A DNA stretch of 64,000 nucleotides from Siphonodentalium dalli (GCA_032622095.1 CP136065.1:246697474-246761473); one strand, 5' to 3'. Positions 21,313 to 32,657 are shown, counted from the stretch's first letter. A program made the numbers and translations. Notes: generated from the letters alone by a model not told the origin.

Positions 21313-24011
21313 AGCTCAACTTTACTTTGTAAAGTTTGAGCTATTGCCATGGCTTTGTCGTCCGTCGTCCGTGTGTACGTGTGTACGTAAGGCGTCAACA
21401 ATGCAGTCTACAGGTCGTACCTTTGGTCGGATCATTATGAAATTTGTCATAGCTGTTGACATCAACATTTAGACCAGAATGATTAATTTTGGGGTCATTC
21501 GGTAAAAAAACATGGCCGCCAGTGGCCATCTTGCATTTCAAAATTCAATCCATTAGCACGGGCTACAGGGCGTACTGTTTGTCTGATCGTCATGAAATTT
21601 GTCATGGATGTTAATATTGACATGTAGATGGGAACGAGTAATTTTGGGGTCATTCGGCCCAAAAACATGGCCGCCAGCAGCCATCTTGGATTTTACTCTT
21701 TGTATGACTAAATTCTTTAGCACGGGCTACAGGTCGTACTTTTAGTCTGATCATCATAAAATTTGTCAAGAATGTTAATAATGACATGTAGATGGGAACG
21801 AGTCATTTTGGGGTCATTCGGCCAAAAAACATGGCCGCCAGCAGGCATCTTTGATTTCACTCTTTGTATGACTAAATCCTTTAGCACGGGCTACAGGTCG
21901 TACCTTTAGTCCGATCATCATAAAATTTGTCATGGCTGTTGAAATTGGAATGTAGATGGGAACGAGTCATTTTGGGGTCATTCGGACAAAAAACATGGCC
22001 GCCAGCGGCCATCTTGGATTTCAAAATTCAATCCATTAGCACGGGCCACAGGTCGTACTGTTCGTCTGATCATCATGAAATTTGTCATGGATGTTAATAT
22101 TGACATGTAGATGGGAACGAGTAATTTTGTGGTCATTCGGCCAAAAAACATAGCGGCCAGCAGCCATCTTGGATTTTACTCTTTGTATGACTAAATTCTT
22201 TAGCACGGGCTACAGGTCGTACCTTTAGTCTGATCATCATCAAATTTGTCATGGATGTTAATATTGACATGTAGATGGGAACGAGTAATTTTGGGGTCAT
22301 TCGGCCAAAAAACATGGCCGCCAGCAGCCATCTTGGATGTTACTCTTTGTATGACTAAATCCTTTAGCACGGGCTACAGGTCCTACTTTTAGTCTGATCA
22401 TCATAAAATTTGTCATGGCTGTTGAAATTGGAATGTAGATGGGAACGAGTAATTTTGGGGTCAGTCGGCCAATAAACATGGCCGCCAGTGGCCATCTTGG
22501 ATTTCAAAATTTAATCCATTAGCACGGGCCACAGGTCGTACTGTTCGTCTGATCATCATGAAATTTGTCATGGATGTTAACAATGACATGTAGATGGGAA
22601 CGAGTAATTTTGGGGTCATTCGGCCAAAAAACATAGCGGCCAGCAGCCTTCTTGGATTTTACTCTTTGTATGACTAAATTCTTTAGCACGGGCTACAGGT
22701 CGTACCTTTAGTCTGATCATCATCAAATTTGTCATGGTTGTTAATATTGACATGTAGATGGGAACGAGTAATTTTGGGGTCATTCGGCCAAAAAACATGG
22801 CCGCCAGCAGCCATCTTGGATGTTACTCTTTGTATGACTAAATCCTTTAGCACGGGCTACAGGTCCTACTTTTAGTCTGATCATCATAAAATTTGTCATG
22901 GCTGTTGAAATTGGAATGTAGATGGGAACGAGTAATTTTGGGGTCATTCGGCCAATAAACATGGCCGCCAGTGGCCATCTTGGATTTCAAAATGTAATCC
23001 ATTAGCACGGGCCACAGGTCGTACTGTTCGTCTGATCATCATAAAATTTGTCATGGATGTTAACAATGACATGTAGATGGGAACGAGTAATTTTGGGGTC
23101 ATTCGGCCAAAAAACATGGTCACCAGCAGCCATCTTGGATTTTACTCTTTGTATGACTAAATCCTTTAGCACGGGCTACAGGTTGTACCTTTAGTCTGAT
23201 CATCATAAAATTTGTCGTGAATGTTAATAATGACATGTAGATGGGAACGAGTCATTTTGGGGTCATTCGGCAGAAAAACATGGCCGCCAGCAGCCATCTT
23301 GGATTTTACTCTTTGTATGACTAAATCCTTTAGCACGGGCTACAGGTCGTACATTTAGTCTGATCATCATAAAATTTGTCATGGCTGTTGAAATTGGAAT
23401 GTAAATGGGAACGAGTCATTTTGGGGTCATTCGAACAAAAAACATGGCCGCCAGTGGCCATCTTGGATTTCAAAATTTAATCCATTAGCATGGGCCACAG
23501 GTCGTACTGTTCGTCTGATCATCATGAAATTTGTCATGGTTGTTAATATTGGATTTTACTCTTTGTATGACTAAATTCTTTAGCATGGGCTACAGGTCGT
23601 ACCTTTAGTCTGATCGTCATAAAATTTGTCATAGATGTTAATAATGACATGTAGATGGGAACGAGTTATTTTGGTGTCATTCGGCCAAAAAACATGGCCG
23701 CCAGCAGCCATCTTGAATTTTACTCTTTGTATGACTAAATTCTTTAGCATAGGCTACAGGTCGTACCTTTAGTCTGATCGTCATAAAATTTGTCATGGAT
23801 GTTAACGATGACATGTAGATGGGATACAATCATTTTGGGGTCATACGGCCGAAAACATGGCCGCCAGCAGCCATCTTGGATTTTACTTTTCTCTTCATGT
23901 CTATAAACTAGTATTAGACATTCAACTTTCCACATTCCTAATCGCTCCATTGACTGTAATACATTAAATTATTCACTTTCCAAGTTGAGCTACAGTGTCA
24001 TTGACACTTTC
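21313..24011 (+). mobile_element. HelB Helentron-like element inserted in the 24-bp minisatellite
   Basis: 5' end: AGCTCAACTTTAC with a hairpin (complementary arm GTAAAGTTTGAGCT), then a GTCGTCCGTCGTCCGT tract. Core: about fifteen 155-165-bp units marked by AACATGGCCGCCAGCAGCCA and TTTAGCACGGGCTACAGGTC. 3' end: AAGTTGAGCT (inverted match of the 5' start, 23982-23991), the hairpin AGTGTCA/TGACACT (23995-24009), then the end. The minisatellite resumes immediately at 24012. No protein-coding capacity is visible. Confidence 0.8.
21400..23890 (+). repeat. ~160-bp tandem core of HelB
   Basis: CATGGCCGCCAG recurs near 21511, 21666, 21830 and 21995 and onwards. Unit sub-types alternate (ends TTTCAAAATTCAATCCATTA or TTTTACTCTTTGTATGACTA), and a two- to three-unit higher-order block repeats at about 22020-22500 and 22500-22980. 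Confidence 0.92.
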
Positions 24012-27000
24012 ATTATGGACCGTATCACTACTATTATTATGGGCCGTATCACAACTATTATTATGGACCGTATCACTACTATTATTATGGGCCATATCAC
24101 TACTATTATTATGGACTGTATCACTACTATTATTATGGGCCATATCACTACTATTATTATGGGCCATATCACTACTATTATTATGGGCCGTATCATTACT
24201 ATTATTATGGGCCATATCACTACTATTATTATGGGCCATATCACTACTATTACTATGGGCCGTATCACTACTATTATTATGGGCCATATCACTACTATTA
24301 TTATGGGCCATATCACTACTATTATTATGGGCCATATCACTACTATTATTATGGGCCTTTTCACAACTATTATTATGGGCCATATCACTACTATTATTAT
24401 GGACTGTATCACTACTATTATTATGGGCCATATCACTACTATTATTATGGGCCATATCACTACTATTATTATGGGCCGTATCACTACTATTATTATGGGC
24501 CTTATCACTACTATTATTATGGACCGTATCATTACTATTATTATGGGCCATATCACAACTATTATTATGGACCGTATCACTACTATTATTATGGGCCGTA
24601 TCTCTACTATTATTATGGGCCGTATCACTACTATTATTATGGGCCATATCACAACTATTATTATGGGCCATATCACTACTATTATTATGGGCCTTATCAC
24701 TACTATTATTATGGGCCATATCACTACTATTATTATGGGCCATATCACTACTATTATTATGGGCCATATCACAACTATTATTATGGACCATATCACTACT
24801 ATTATTATGGGCCATATCACTACTATTATTATGGGCCATATCACTACTATTATTATGGGCCATATCACTACTATTATTATGGGCCGTATCACTACTATTA
24901 TTATGGGCCATATCACTACTATTATTATGGGCCATATCACTACTATTATTATGGGCCATATCACTACTATTATTATGGGCCATATCACTACTATTATTAT
25001 GGGCCGTATCACTACTATTATTATGGGCCGTATCACTACTATTATTATGGGCCTTATCACTACTATTATTATGGACCGTATCATTACTATTATTATGGGC
25101 CATATCACAACTATTATTATGGACCGTATCACTACTATTATTATGGGCCGTATCTCTACTATTATTATGGGCCGTATCACTACTATTATTATGGGCCATA
25201 TCACAACTATTATTATGGGCCATATCACTACTATTATTATGGGCCATATCACTACTATTATTATGGGCCATATCACAACTATTATTATGGACCGTATCAC
25301 TACTATTATTATGGGCCATATCACTACTATTATTATGGGCCATATCATTACTATTATTATGGGCCATATCACTACTATTATTATGGGCCATATCACTACT
25401 ATTACTATGGGCCGTATCACTACTATTATTATGGGCCATATCACTACTATTATTATGGGCCATATCACTACTATTATTATGGGCCATATCACTACTATTA
25501 TTATGGGCCTTTTCACAACTATTATTATGGGCCATATCACTACTATTATTATGGACTGTATCACTACTATTATTATGGGCCATATCACTACTATTATTAT
25601 GGGCCATATCACTACTATTATTATGGGCCGTATCACTACTATTATTATGGGCCTTATCACTACTATTATTATGGACCGTATCATTACTATTATTATGGGC
25701 CATATCACAACTATTATTATGGACCGTATCACTACTATTATTATGGGCCGTATCTCTACTATTATTATGGGCCGTATCACTACTATTATTATGGGCCATA
25801 TCACAACTATTATTATGGGCCATATCACTACTAATATTATGGGCCTTATCACTACTATTATTATGGGCCATATCACTACTATTATTATGGGCCATATCAC
25901 TACTATTATTATGGGCCATATCACAACTATTATTATGGACCATATCACTACTATTATTATGGGCCATATCACTACTATTATTATGGGCCATATCACTACT
26001 ATTATTATGGGCCATATCACTACTATTATTATGGGCCATATCACTACTATTATTATGGGCCTTATCACTACTATTATTATGGACCATATCACAACTATTA
26101 TTATGGGCCATATCACTACTATTATTATGGGCCATATCACTACTATTATTATGGGCCATATCACAACTATTATTATGGACCGTATCACAACTATTATTAT
26201 GGGCCATATCACTACTATTATTATGGGCCATATCACTACTATTATTATGGGCCATATCACTACTATTATTATGGGCCATATCACAACTATTATTATGGAC
26301 CATATCACAACTATTATTATGGGCCATATCACTACTATTATTATGGGCCATATCACTACTATTATTATGGGCCATATCACAACTATTATTATGGACCGTA
26401 TCACTACTATTATTATGGGCCATATCACTACTATTATTATGGGCCATATCACAACTATTATTATGGGCCATATCACTACTATTATTATGGGCCTTATCAC
26501 AACTATTATTATGGGCCATATCACAACTATTATTATGGGCCATATCACTACTATTATTATGGGCCTTATCACTACTATTATTATGGGCCGTATCACTACT
26601 ATTATTATGGGCCATATCACTACTATTATTATGGGCCTTATCACTACTATTATTATGGGCCATATCACAACTATTATTATGGACCGTATCACTACTATTA
26701 TTATGGGCCATATCACTACTATTATTATGGGCCATATCACAACTATTATTATGGGCCGTATCACTATTATTATGGGCCATATCACAACTATTATTATGGG
26801 CCATATCACTACTATTATTATGGGCCATATCACTACTATTATTATGGGCCATATCACAACTATTATTATGGGCCGTATCACTATTATTATGGGCCATATC
26901 ACAACTATTATTATGGGCCATATCACTACTATTATTATGGGCCATATCACTACTATTATTATGGACCGTATCACTACTATTATTATGGGCCGTATCACTA

Positions 27001-27385
27001 CTATTATTATGGGCCGTATCACTACTATTATTATGGGCCATATCACAACTATTATTATGGGCCATATCACTACTATTATTATGGGCCATATCACTACTTT
27101 TATTATGGGCCGTATCACTACTATTATTATGGGCCATATCACTACTATTATTATGGGCCATATCACTACTATTATTATGGGCCATATCACAACTATTATT
27201 ATGGGCCTTTTCACAACTATTATTATGGGCCATATCACAACTATTATTATGGGCCTTTTCGCAACTATTATTATGCGCCATATCACAACTATTATTATGG
27301 ACCATATCACTACTATTATTATGGGCCATATCACTACTATTATTATGGACCGTATCACAACTAATATTATGTGCCGTTTCACATG
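24012..27385 (+). repeat. 24-bp minisatellite, right block (~140 units, higher-order structure)
   Basis: Same unit as 20766-21312. Rare variants recur as sets: TCTCTACT at 24601, 25153 and 25753 (spacing 552 and 600 bp = 23 and 25 units), and TACTATGGG at 24251 and 25403 (1152 bp = 48 units). This shows block duplication. Length changes seen are 3-bp gains or losses in the inner ATT run. Both strands have stop-free frames over 1,100 codons encoding repeats such as MAHNNSSD; they follow from the unit and are not called as genes. Confidence 0.96.
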
Positions 27386-27600
27386 ATAATACCTTAATTT
27401 GTAGATAGGGCGTTAATTATTCATCACAACTCTGACATTTCAGGTGTCTTTCTATGCATCGCATCTTAAGTCTCTGAATTGAAGCATTAAATTTGCACTA
27501 AAAACTAATCAGTATCTGATGACTGTCAGGTAATTAGTTTCCCCAAGATAAATGTCTCACAGTAACGTATACATTGCATCAATGAGAGAGGTGCATTACA
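27386..27600. other. Short non-coding stretch, nothing recognised
   Basis: Unique AT-rich sequence between the minisatellite and a PB-B element. Confidence 0.4.
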
Positions 27601-27863
27601 TTAACCCTTCCATGACAGGAGCTTCCTGAAATTTTGCGAAAACTCTGTGCCAATGCATTCTCTTATATATGCAAGGCTCTCATAGGGTGCCTCGCATATA
27701 TCAGAGAATGCATTGGCCTGACAATATTTACCTTTATCTTGTAAGCCAGTGCATTCTCTTATATATGCGAGGATCCCTATGGGAGACTCGCATATATAAG
27801 AAATTGCACAGGCACAAGATCTTTAATGCTGCACCAGCGCAGCTCCCGTCATGAAAGGGTTAA
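27601..27863. mobile_element. PB-B TTAA element, intact 263-bp reference copy
   Basis: TTAA at 27601-27604 and 27860-27863. Left end CCCTTCCATGACAGGAGCTT, right end AGCTCCCGTCATGAAAGGG. It has two hairpins joined by an ACAATATTTACC spacer, with no nested insertion. Confidence 0.92.
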
Positions 27864-27991
27864 CTCATTTAACTGAACTGAATAACTCAGTCTTAACAAA
27901 TCCTCAATTAATTCACTGCGCCAACCAGCCATTCTGAATTGTAATGTGCGATTACCATTGAATTGTGAAGTTATGCATGTTTGCAGGATTT

Positions 27992-28500
27992 ACAGTCCTA
28001 TTTGAATGGTTGTACAGCCAATAAGTCCTTTTTGAAGGGTTGTACAGCCAATAAGTCCTATTTGAAGGGTTGTACAGCCAATAAGTCCTATTTGAAGGGT
28101 TGTACAGCCAATAAGTCCTTTTTGAAGGGTTGTACAGCCAATAAGTCCTTTTTGAAGGGTTGTACAGCCAATAAGTCCTTTTTGAAGGGTTGTACAGCCA
28201 ATAAGTCCTTTTTGAAGGGTTGTACAGCCAATAAGTCCTATTTGAAGGGTTGTACAGCCAATAAGTCCTATTTGAAGGGTTGTACAGCCAATAAGTCCTT
28301 TTTGAAGGGTTGTACAGCCAATAAGTCCTATTTGAAGGGTTGTACAGCCAATAAGTCCTATTTGAAGGGTTGTACAGCCAATAAGTCCTTTTTGAAGGGT
28401 TGTACAGCCAATAAGTCCTTTTTGAAGGGTTGTACAGCTAATATAAGTCCTATTTGTTGGGATGTTTAGCTAATAAGTCCTATTTATAGTGATGTTCAGA
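27992..28500 (+). repeat. 30-bp minisatellite, ~15 units
   Basis: Unit TTGTACAGCCAATAAGTCCT + WTTTGAAGGG, where W is A or T in irregular order. Units degenerate after 28430. The 10-codon period produces a 162-aa open frame (27981-28469) of a repeated GCTANKSFLK-like peptide, judged an artefact. Confidence 0.95.
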
Positions 28501-28875
28501 TAATAAGTCCTATCTGTGATCTCCCGTGATGTTTAGAGTTATAGCAGTATAATGATGTATATTTCATACTGACATGTTTTCCTTTCACGCTGCTGTAAAC
28601 AAATACACCAAATACCTGAATACAAAATCAATACCAAGGTGTTACATATCACAAATTTTGTGTTGCACTCATTCAGTAAATAGCTAATTAATTAACCCTT
28701 GCATACTGATTTATTGATTTATTGATTTAAACATTACATTTCATATGAGAAAGATAACGAAATATGATGTGATTGACACATCTAGCCATATGGCCTATAA
28801 TTCTTTTTAATATATAACATTTGAGTATTTAGATGCATAATGGTGACTACCGGGTAACTGACTGAAAAAAACTCT
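28501..28875. other. Non-coding stretch, nothing recognised
   Basis: AT-rich with a TTTATTGATTTATTGATTTA run near 28710. An FB fragment (CTCATTCTGGAAATGACAG) lies just after, near 28880. Confidence 0.4.
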
Positions 28876-28906
28876 GGAACCTCATTCTGGAAATGACAGT
28901 CACACT

Positions 28907-29077
28907 ACAGTGATGCTCTAAATAATCGACTCCTTAACCACAGCAGAATTATGGTTAATTTTTCAGGATTTAGAGCATTACTGTATTTCAAGGTAGTGTA
29001 ATGCTCTAAGTAATCGACTTCTTAACCACAGCAGAATTATGGGTAACTTTCAGGATTTAGTCGGAAATATGGCTTGT
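28907..29077. mobile_element. TcM element fragments (two partial copies)
   Basis: A shortened copy (28907-28991) with both ends is followed by a second start (GTAATGCTCTAAGTAATCGA, 28999) broken at 29077 where a hairpin element begins inside CTTGTTGCC. Confidence 0.7.
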
Positions 29078-29448
29078 TGCCCTGTGCCAATGCATTCTCT
29101 TATATATGCGAGTCGACCATAGGTCGCCTCGCATATATAAGAGAATGCATTGGCCTAACAATTTTTTATCATTTTTTTAAAATAAATGTTTCTTACAATT
29201 TTTAGGACATAAAATAAAAAACATCCATTACCCTGCAGGGTGCCCCATACATATATAGAAGCATATAGAAGAGTGTCGTCTGCTCATGTTTGTCTGGGGC
29301 TCTGTATGGGTGAAATTATAAAATTATTAAAGAATACAAGAAAAAATTATTAAAATTGTAAAAAATTGTTAGGCCAATGCATTCTCTTATATATGCGAGG
29401 CGACCTATGGTCGACTCGCATATATAAGAGAATGCATTGGCACAGGGT
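29078..29448. mobile_element. PB-type hairpin pair without recognisable TTAA ends
   Basis: Two TGCATTCTCTTATATATGCG hairpins in mirror arrangement around an AT-rich centre holding an unrelated ~120-bp segment (CAGGGTGCCCCATACATATA onward). The CCCTGTGCC and GGCACAGGG edges fit PB-A/C, but the outer arms are missing. Confidence 0.75.
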
Positions 29449-29545
29449 AAAAAAATCCCGGGTCTTGGGGGACTGAATCAACCGGTATGTTAGATGAGTA
29501 GCTCCCTTCAACAACTAACCACATTCTTCGTTAGGTTAGGAACGA

Positions 29546-29752
29546 TTAAAGCCAGCCATCTCTATTTCCTTTGATTCCGTAGCTCGAGACTTTATGCAGA
29601 AGTGTATTGTGCGGCGCGGTGTCAAATGCTTTTGAGAAATAGAGAATGGCTATGTCTGTTTGGATGTCTTTATCGTATGATTGGAGCAGGTCGTCGGATG
29701 TTGTTAAGAACATGTGATTGGTTCCTTGTGACAATGACCTCATTGGCGTCAC
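29546..29752 (-). pseudogene. Non-LTR retrotransposon reverse transcriptase fragment
   Basis: The minus-strand 68-aa frame contains DIQTDIAILYFSKAFDTAPH and LLHKVSSYGIKGN. These match the conserved palm motif of LINE reverse transcriptases (usual form xxxDFSKAFDxVPH, then LLxKLxxYGIxG). The motif-A aspartate is tyrosine here (LYF instead of LDF), so it would be inactive. Only this piece remains; the YxDD region, endonuclease and 3' tail were not seen. It is probably a 5'- and 3'-truncated relic just upstream of the SLC7 exons. Confidence 0.8.
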
Positions 29753-30000
29753 TTAGCATTGCACACAAACTAATTAAATGCTGCTGATATACACATGTAC
29801 ACAAGACACTCTGATGTTGAAACTTGCAGTCTGATTTTGGTAGAATTGTTTACTCACTATCATATTGATCTCTGTGGCAACTCTTGATATATAAAATTCA
29901 TTTGTTCTGCTTTTTTCCACTTCTAGAAGCTCACGATATAAATTTGAATGTTAAATAAGTCTCGTAATATAACTTCAATTGCATCTTTTATTTATTACAG

Positions 30001-30124
30001 AAATCTACCCCGTGCTATCGGCATATCAATGGCTATTGTGATTGTGGTGTATCTAACGGCTAATGTAGCATACCTGGGTGTGTTATCTCCACTTGACATG
30101 ATCAAATCAACGGCTGTAGCAGTG
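30001..30124 (+). CDS. SLC7 transporter exon 1 of 6 visible
   Basis: The acceptor TTTATTACAG ends at 30000 and the donor GTAAGA starts at 30125. The first base completes a split codon (arginine if the preceding exon ends AG or CG); 41 codons follow and it ends in phase 0. The peptide NLPRAIGISMAIVIVVYLTA and ...LSPLDMIKSTAVAV matches the SLC7 segment after the conserved N-P-x-R-N-L-P motif, including a membrane helix and the STAVAV stretch. The exon supplying the other two bases of the first codon was not found. Confidence 0.9.
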
Positions 30125-30223
30125 GTAAGATATAAATATATACAAATATATCACATGAAACCCCTATTATATCATTAAAAAGCCATTACATATTTCCTTA
30201 TATCTCATATCTTATACCATATA

Positions 30224-30290
30224 GTTTTGACTAGCCGCGTGCTTCGCAGTATACTTGGCATCACGCCAACAAAATTATCATGTGGATTAA
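30224..30290. repeat. Possible retroelement tail (TAGCCGCGTGCTTCGC motif)
   Basis: GACTAGCCGCGTGCTTCGCA resembles the GC-rich ends of dispersed invertebrate retroelements. Only this motif supports the call; the frames across it are not gene-like. Confidence 0.3.
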
Positions 30291-30596
30291 TACTTTTTCG
30301 AAAAGCTGCACATGAGACCAATACCAGACATTGTAAAATTGCTTTGTTCATTAACGTTAAATTATTGTCCAACTTCATTGCCCTAACAAAAATAGGCACA
30401 CAAAAAAAGAGACAAACTGTCGTATATGGTTGTGAAGCGTCTCAGCCAATGCATTCTTTTAAAGATTTAGTTTTTTTAAAAAGGCATAAAGCTCTTCAAA
30501 GATCTTCAACTTGTTATGTTGGGATATCAAATTGATCAAACTGTTTTCATAAAATCTTATATCCCAACTTGTTGGAGATCCTCTATATACAAACTA

Positions 30597-30717
30597 CAGT
30601 AATGCCCTAAGTAATCGACTCCTTAAACACAGCAGAATTATGGGTAACTTTTCAGGATTTAGTCGGAAATATGGCTTGTTGCCATTCATCGGAAAGCTCT
30701 CCCTTAAGGCATTACTG
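30597..30717. mobile_element. TcM element, one arm deleted, TA-flanked
   Basis: CAGTAATGCCCTAAGTAATC at the left, GGCATTACTG at the right, TA on both sides. The right arm is mostly missing. Lies in SLC7 intron 1. Confidence 0.85.
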
Positions 30718-30848
30718 TATATACAAATATAAAATGTAGTTCCATTCAGTGTAAATTAATCACAGTATTATCACCCCGTAATTGTTGTTAAATTCAAATA
30801 ATTTTGGAAATTCTCAGTGAATAGATAGTTTTCATTTCAAAGTAAAAA

Positions 30849-31560
30849 CAAGCCTGATTATAGTGTGTCTGTCATTTGCAGAATGAGGTCCCCAGTGGGT
30901 GAATTTAGTGATGCTATCCTGCATAGCGGGCTAGCATCACTAAATTCACCCTCTGGGGACCTCATTCTGCTTAGGCCTCATCTTCTCTGGAAAGTTTCTT
31001 TATTATCAAATTTCTATAGATTATATATATAGATTATTATTTTTAGTTTAGTTTCTCTATATAATTTCCCCAAATTGGCAGACGACACATTGCATAATCA
31101 AGGTTCCCAATTGGTGTTCATCACAATATTCACCATTTGGGAACTTCAATCTGAGTCTATGTCTACCATAGCAGAACGAGGACCCCAGAGGGTGAATTTT
31201 GTGATGCTAGCCGGCTATGCAGGATAGCGTCACTAAATTCACCCTCTGGGAACCTCATTCTGCAAATGACAGGCACACTAAACTCAGGCATGAGTATATC
31301 TCTATATATCTCTATATAATTTCCCCAATTGGCAGACGACACATTGCAAGATCAAGGTTCCCAATGGGTGTTCATCACAATATTCACCATTTGGGAACTT
31401 CAATATGAGTTTATGTCTACCATAGCAGATGAGGCCATGCAGAATGAGGACCCCAGAGGGTGAATTTTGTGATGCTAGCCCGCTATGCAGGATAGCGTCA
31501 CTAAATTCACCCACTGGGAACCTCATTCTGCAAATGACAGGCACACTAAACTCAGGCATG
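30849..31560. mobile_element. FB foldback, long composite copy with 8-bp duplication
   Basis: AGTAAAAA flanks it exactly (30841-30848 and 31561-31568). Ends are CAAGCCTGATTATAG and the complement of CATGCCTGAGTTTAG. Internally, right-hand segments (31050-31290 and 31300-31560) are tandemly duplicated. Sits in SLC7 intron 1. Confidence 0.88.
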
Positions 31561-31714
31561 AGTAAAAAGTGGTTGTTTATGTTGTATTTTTTGTCATCCA
31601 CTCACAAATTTATACGCCTGAAAATGCAACGAAAATGACATTTAAACACTGGGAGATGCGTTTGTTTATGCCATGATTTATCACATATAATGCAGAGGCT
31701 TTTTACTTACTCTT

Positions 31715-31790
31715 GAAACCGGACAATGGGATTATTGTTGGGATCATTCCTATGCCTATAACGATTTCTGTGTCTGGAACAATGAGCACT
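31715..31790 (+). pseudogene. Degenerate duplicate of SLC7 exon 2
   Basis: Aligns base by base with 31828-31905: GAAACCGGACAAT, then one G missing, then GGGATTATTGTTGGGATC and TCTGTGTCTGGAACAATGA. The missing base shifts the frame, and no AG acceptor is present at the equivalent place. It lies ~105 bp upstream of the real exon, so it is a tandem exon-duplication relic. Confidence 0.7.
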
Positions 31791-31819
31791 CAAAGAATTG
31801 CATGTTTACATATTTTCAG

Positions 31820-31923
31820 ACATTCGGAGACCGGACGATGGGGATTATGGCATGGATTGTACCTGTGTTGATAGCGATCTCCGTAGCTGGAACAATGAAT
31901 GGTTGCTCTCTCAGCATGTCCAG
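31820..31923 (+). CDS. SLC7 transporter exon 2 of 6 visible
   Basis: The acceptor TATTTTCAG ends at 31819 and the donor GTTATA follows 31923. Starts in phase 0 and gives 34 codons plus two bases. The peptide TFGDRTMGIMAWIVPVLIAI then SVAGTMNGCSLSMS is the typical SLC7 stretch after AVAV (x-FGDR/FGNY, then WIVP, then a small-residue helix with NG). The donor GTTATA is weak, but the phase and protein continuity with exon 3 fit exactly. A broken duplicate lies just upstream. Confidence 0.9.
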
Positions 31924-32489
31924 GTTATAACCAAATTTCACTAATTATTGCAAGTTATTGTGGTGGATTGACGATAACATGATGTTGACTTGAAGTTTAT
32001 GTTCAACCGAGTTGCAGAGCTCCCAGCAATCAATGTCACAACATATTAGCATCAGTTAACCACAATAACACATATGTTCTGCTGTCAGTCTGAAAATCTC
32101 GATCGGTCTCTTCATATTGTTGTTCAACTTTAAGTGACATCACAAAGAAGCAGTTTGTTGAGAGACATTAAAAATGGTCGTCTTGGTTTCCCTCATGTTG
32201 GCAGCTTGAGACGTGAACGTAGGAATTATAATGAAGCTCTCTAGCCAATCTTAATGGAGGCAGAACATTAGCTAATAGCATCATGTGAGATATGATGAAC
32301 CTTTTTGTTATTTTTGAATTTCCACACACCCTCATAGCAATACTTTAACCCTTTAATGGGGATTCATGACGGGAGGTGCGCTGGTGCAGCATTAAAGATC
32401 TATGTGTCACTGCATTCTCTCATATATATGCGAGTCTCCTACTGGCTTACAAAGTCAAGATAAATATTGCTAGGCCAATATACTCTTTT

Positions 32490-32640
32490 ATTATATACTT
32501 GCCCATGAATTATAAGGTTTTAGCAGTGAGATATAAGTGATATCCCACTAGTGAGATATAAGTGATATCCCACTGGTGAAATGTCTGATGTATTGACATT
32601 CATTGGGGGCCATAGGCAAGTGACTAAAGTATATAATAAA
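32490..32640. mobile_element. Small inverted-repeat element with ATACTTGCC ends
   Basis: TTATATACTTGCC at the left mirrors GGCAAGTGACTAAAGTATA at the right. It holds two 29-bp direct copies of GTGAGATATAAGTGATATCC. Confidence 0.5.
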
Positions 32641-32657
32641 CAGAATATCCACACTTT

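Noticed and set aside
20642-21472. 276-aa frame with leucine-rich, membrane-like repeats and its overlapping partners
   Set aside because: Same 24-bp minisatellite in the left block; hydrophobicity follows from CTATTATTATGG in frame.
23973-27408. Four overlapping open frames of 1,118-1,137 aa on both strands
   Set aside because: They are the 24-bp minisatellite read in stop-free frames. Both strands are open, the peptides are pure 8-residue repeats, and no start, splice or promoter context favours one.
27981-28469. 162-aa frame of GCTANKSFLK-type repeats; also looks like a CRISPR array at first sight
   Set aside because: A 30-bp head-to-tail minisatellite without spacers; the frame is a by-product of the period, and CRISPR arrays are not expected in a eukaryote.
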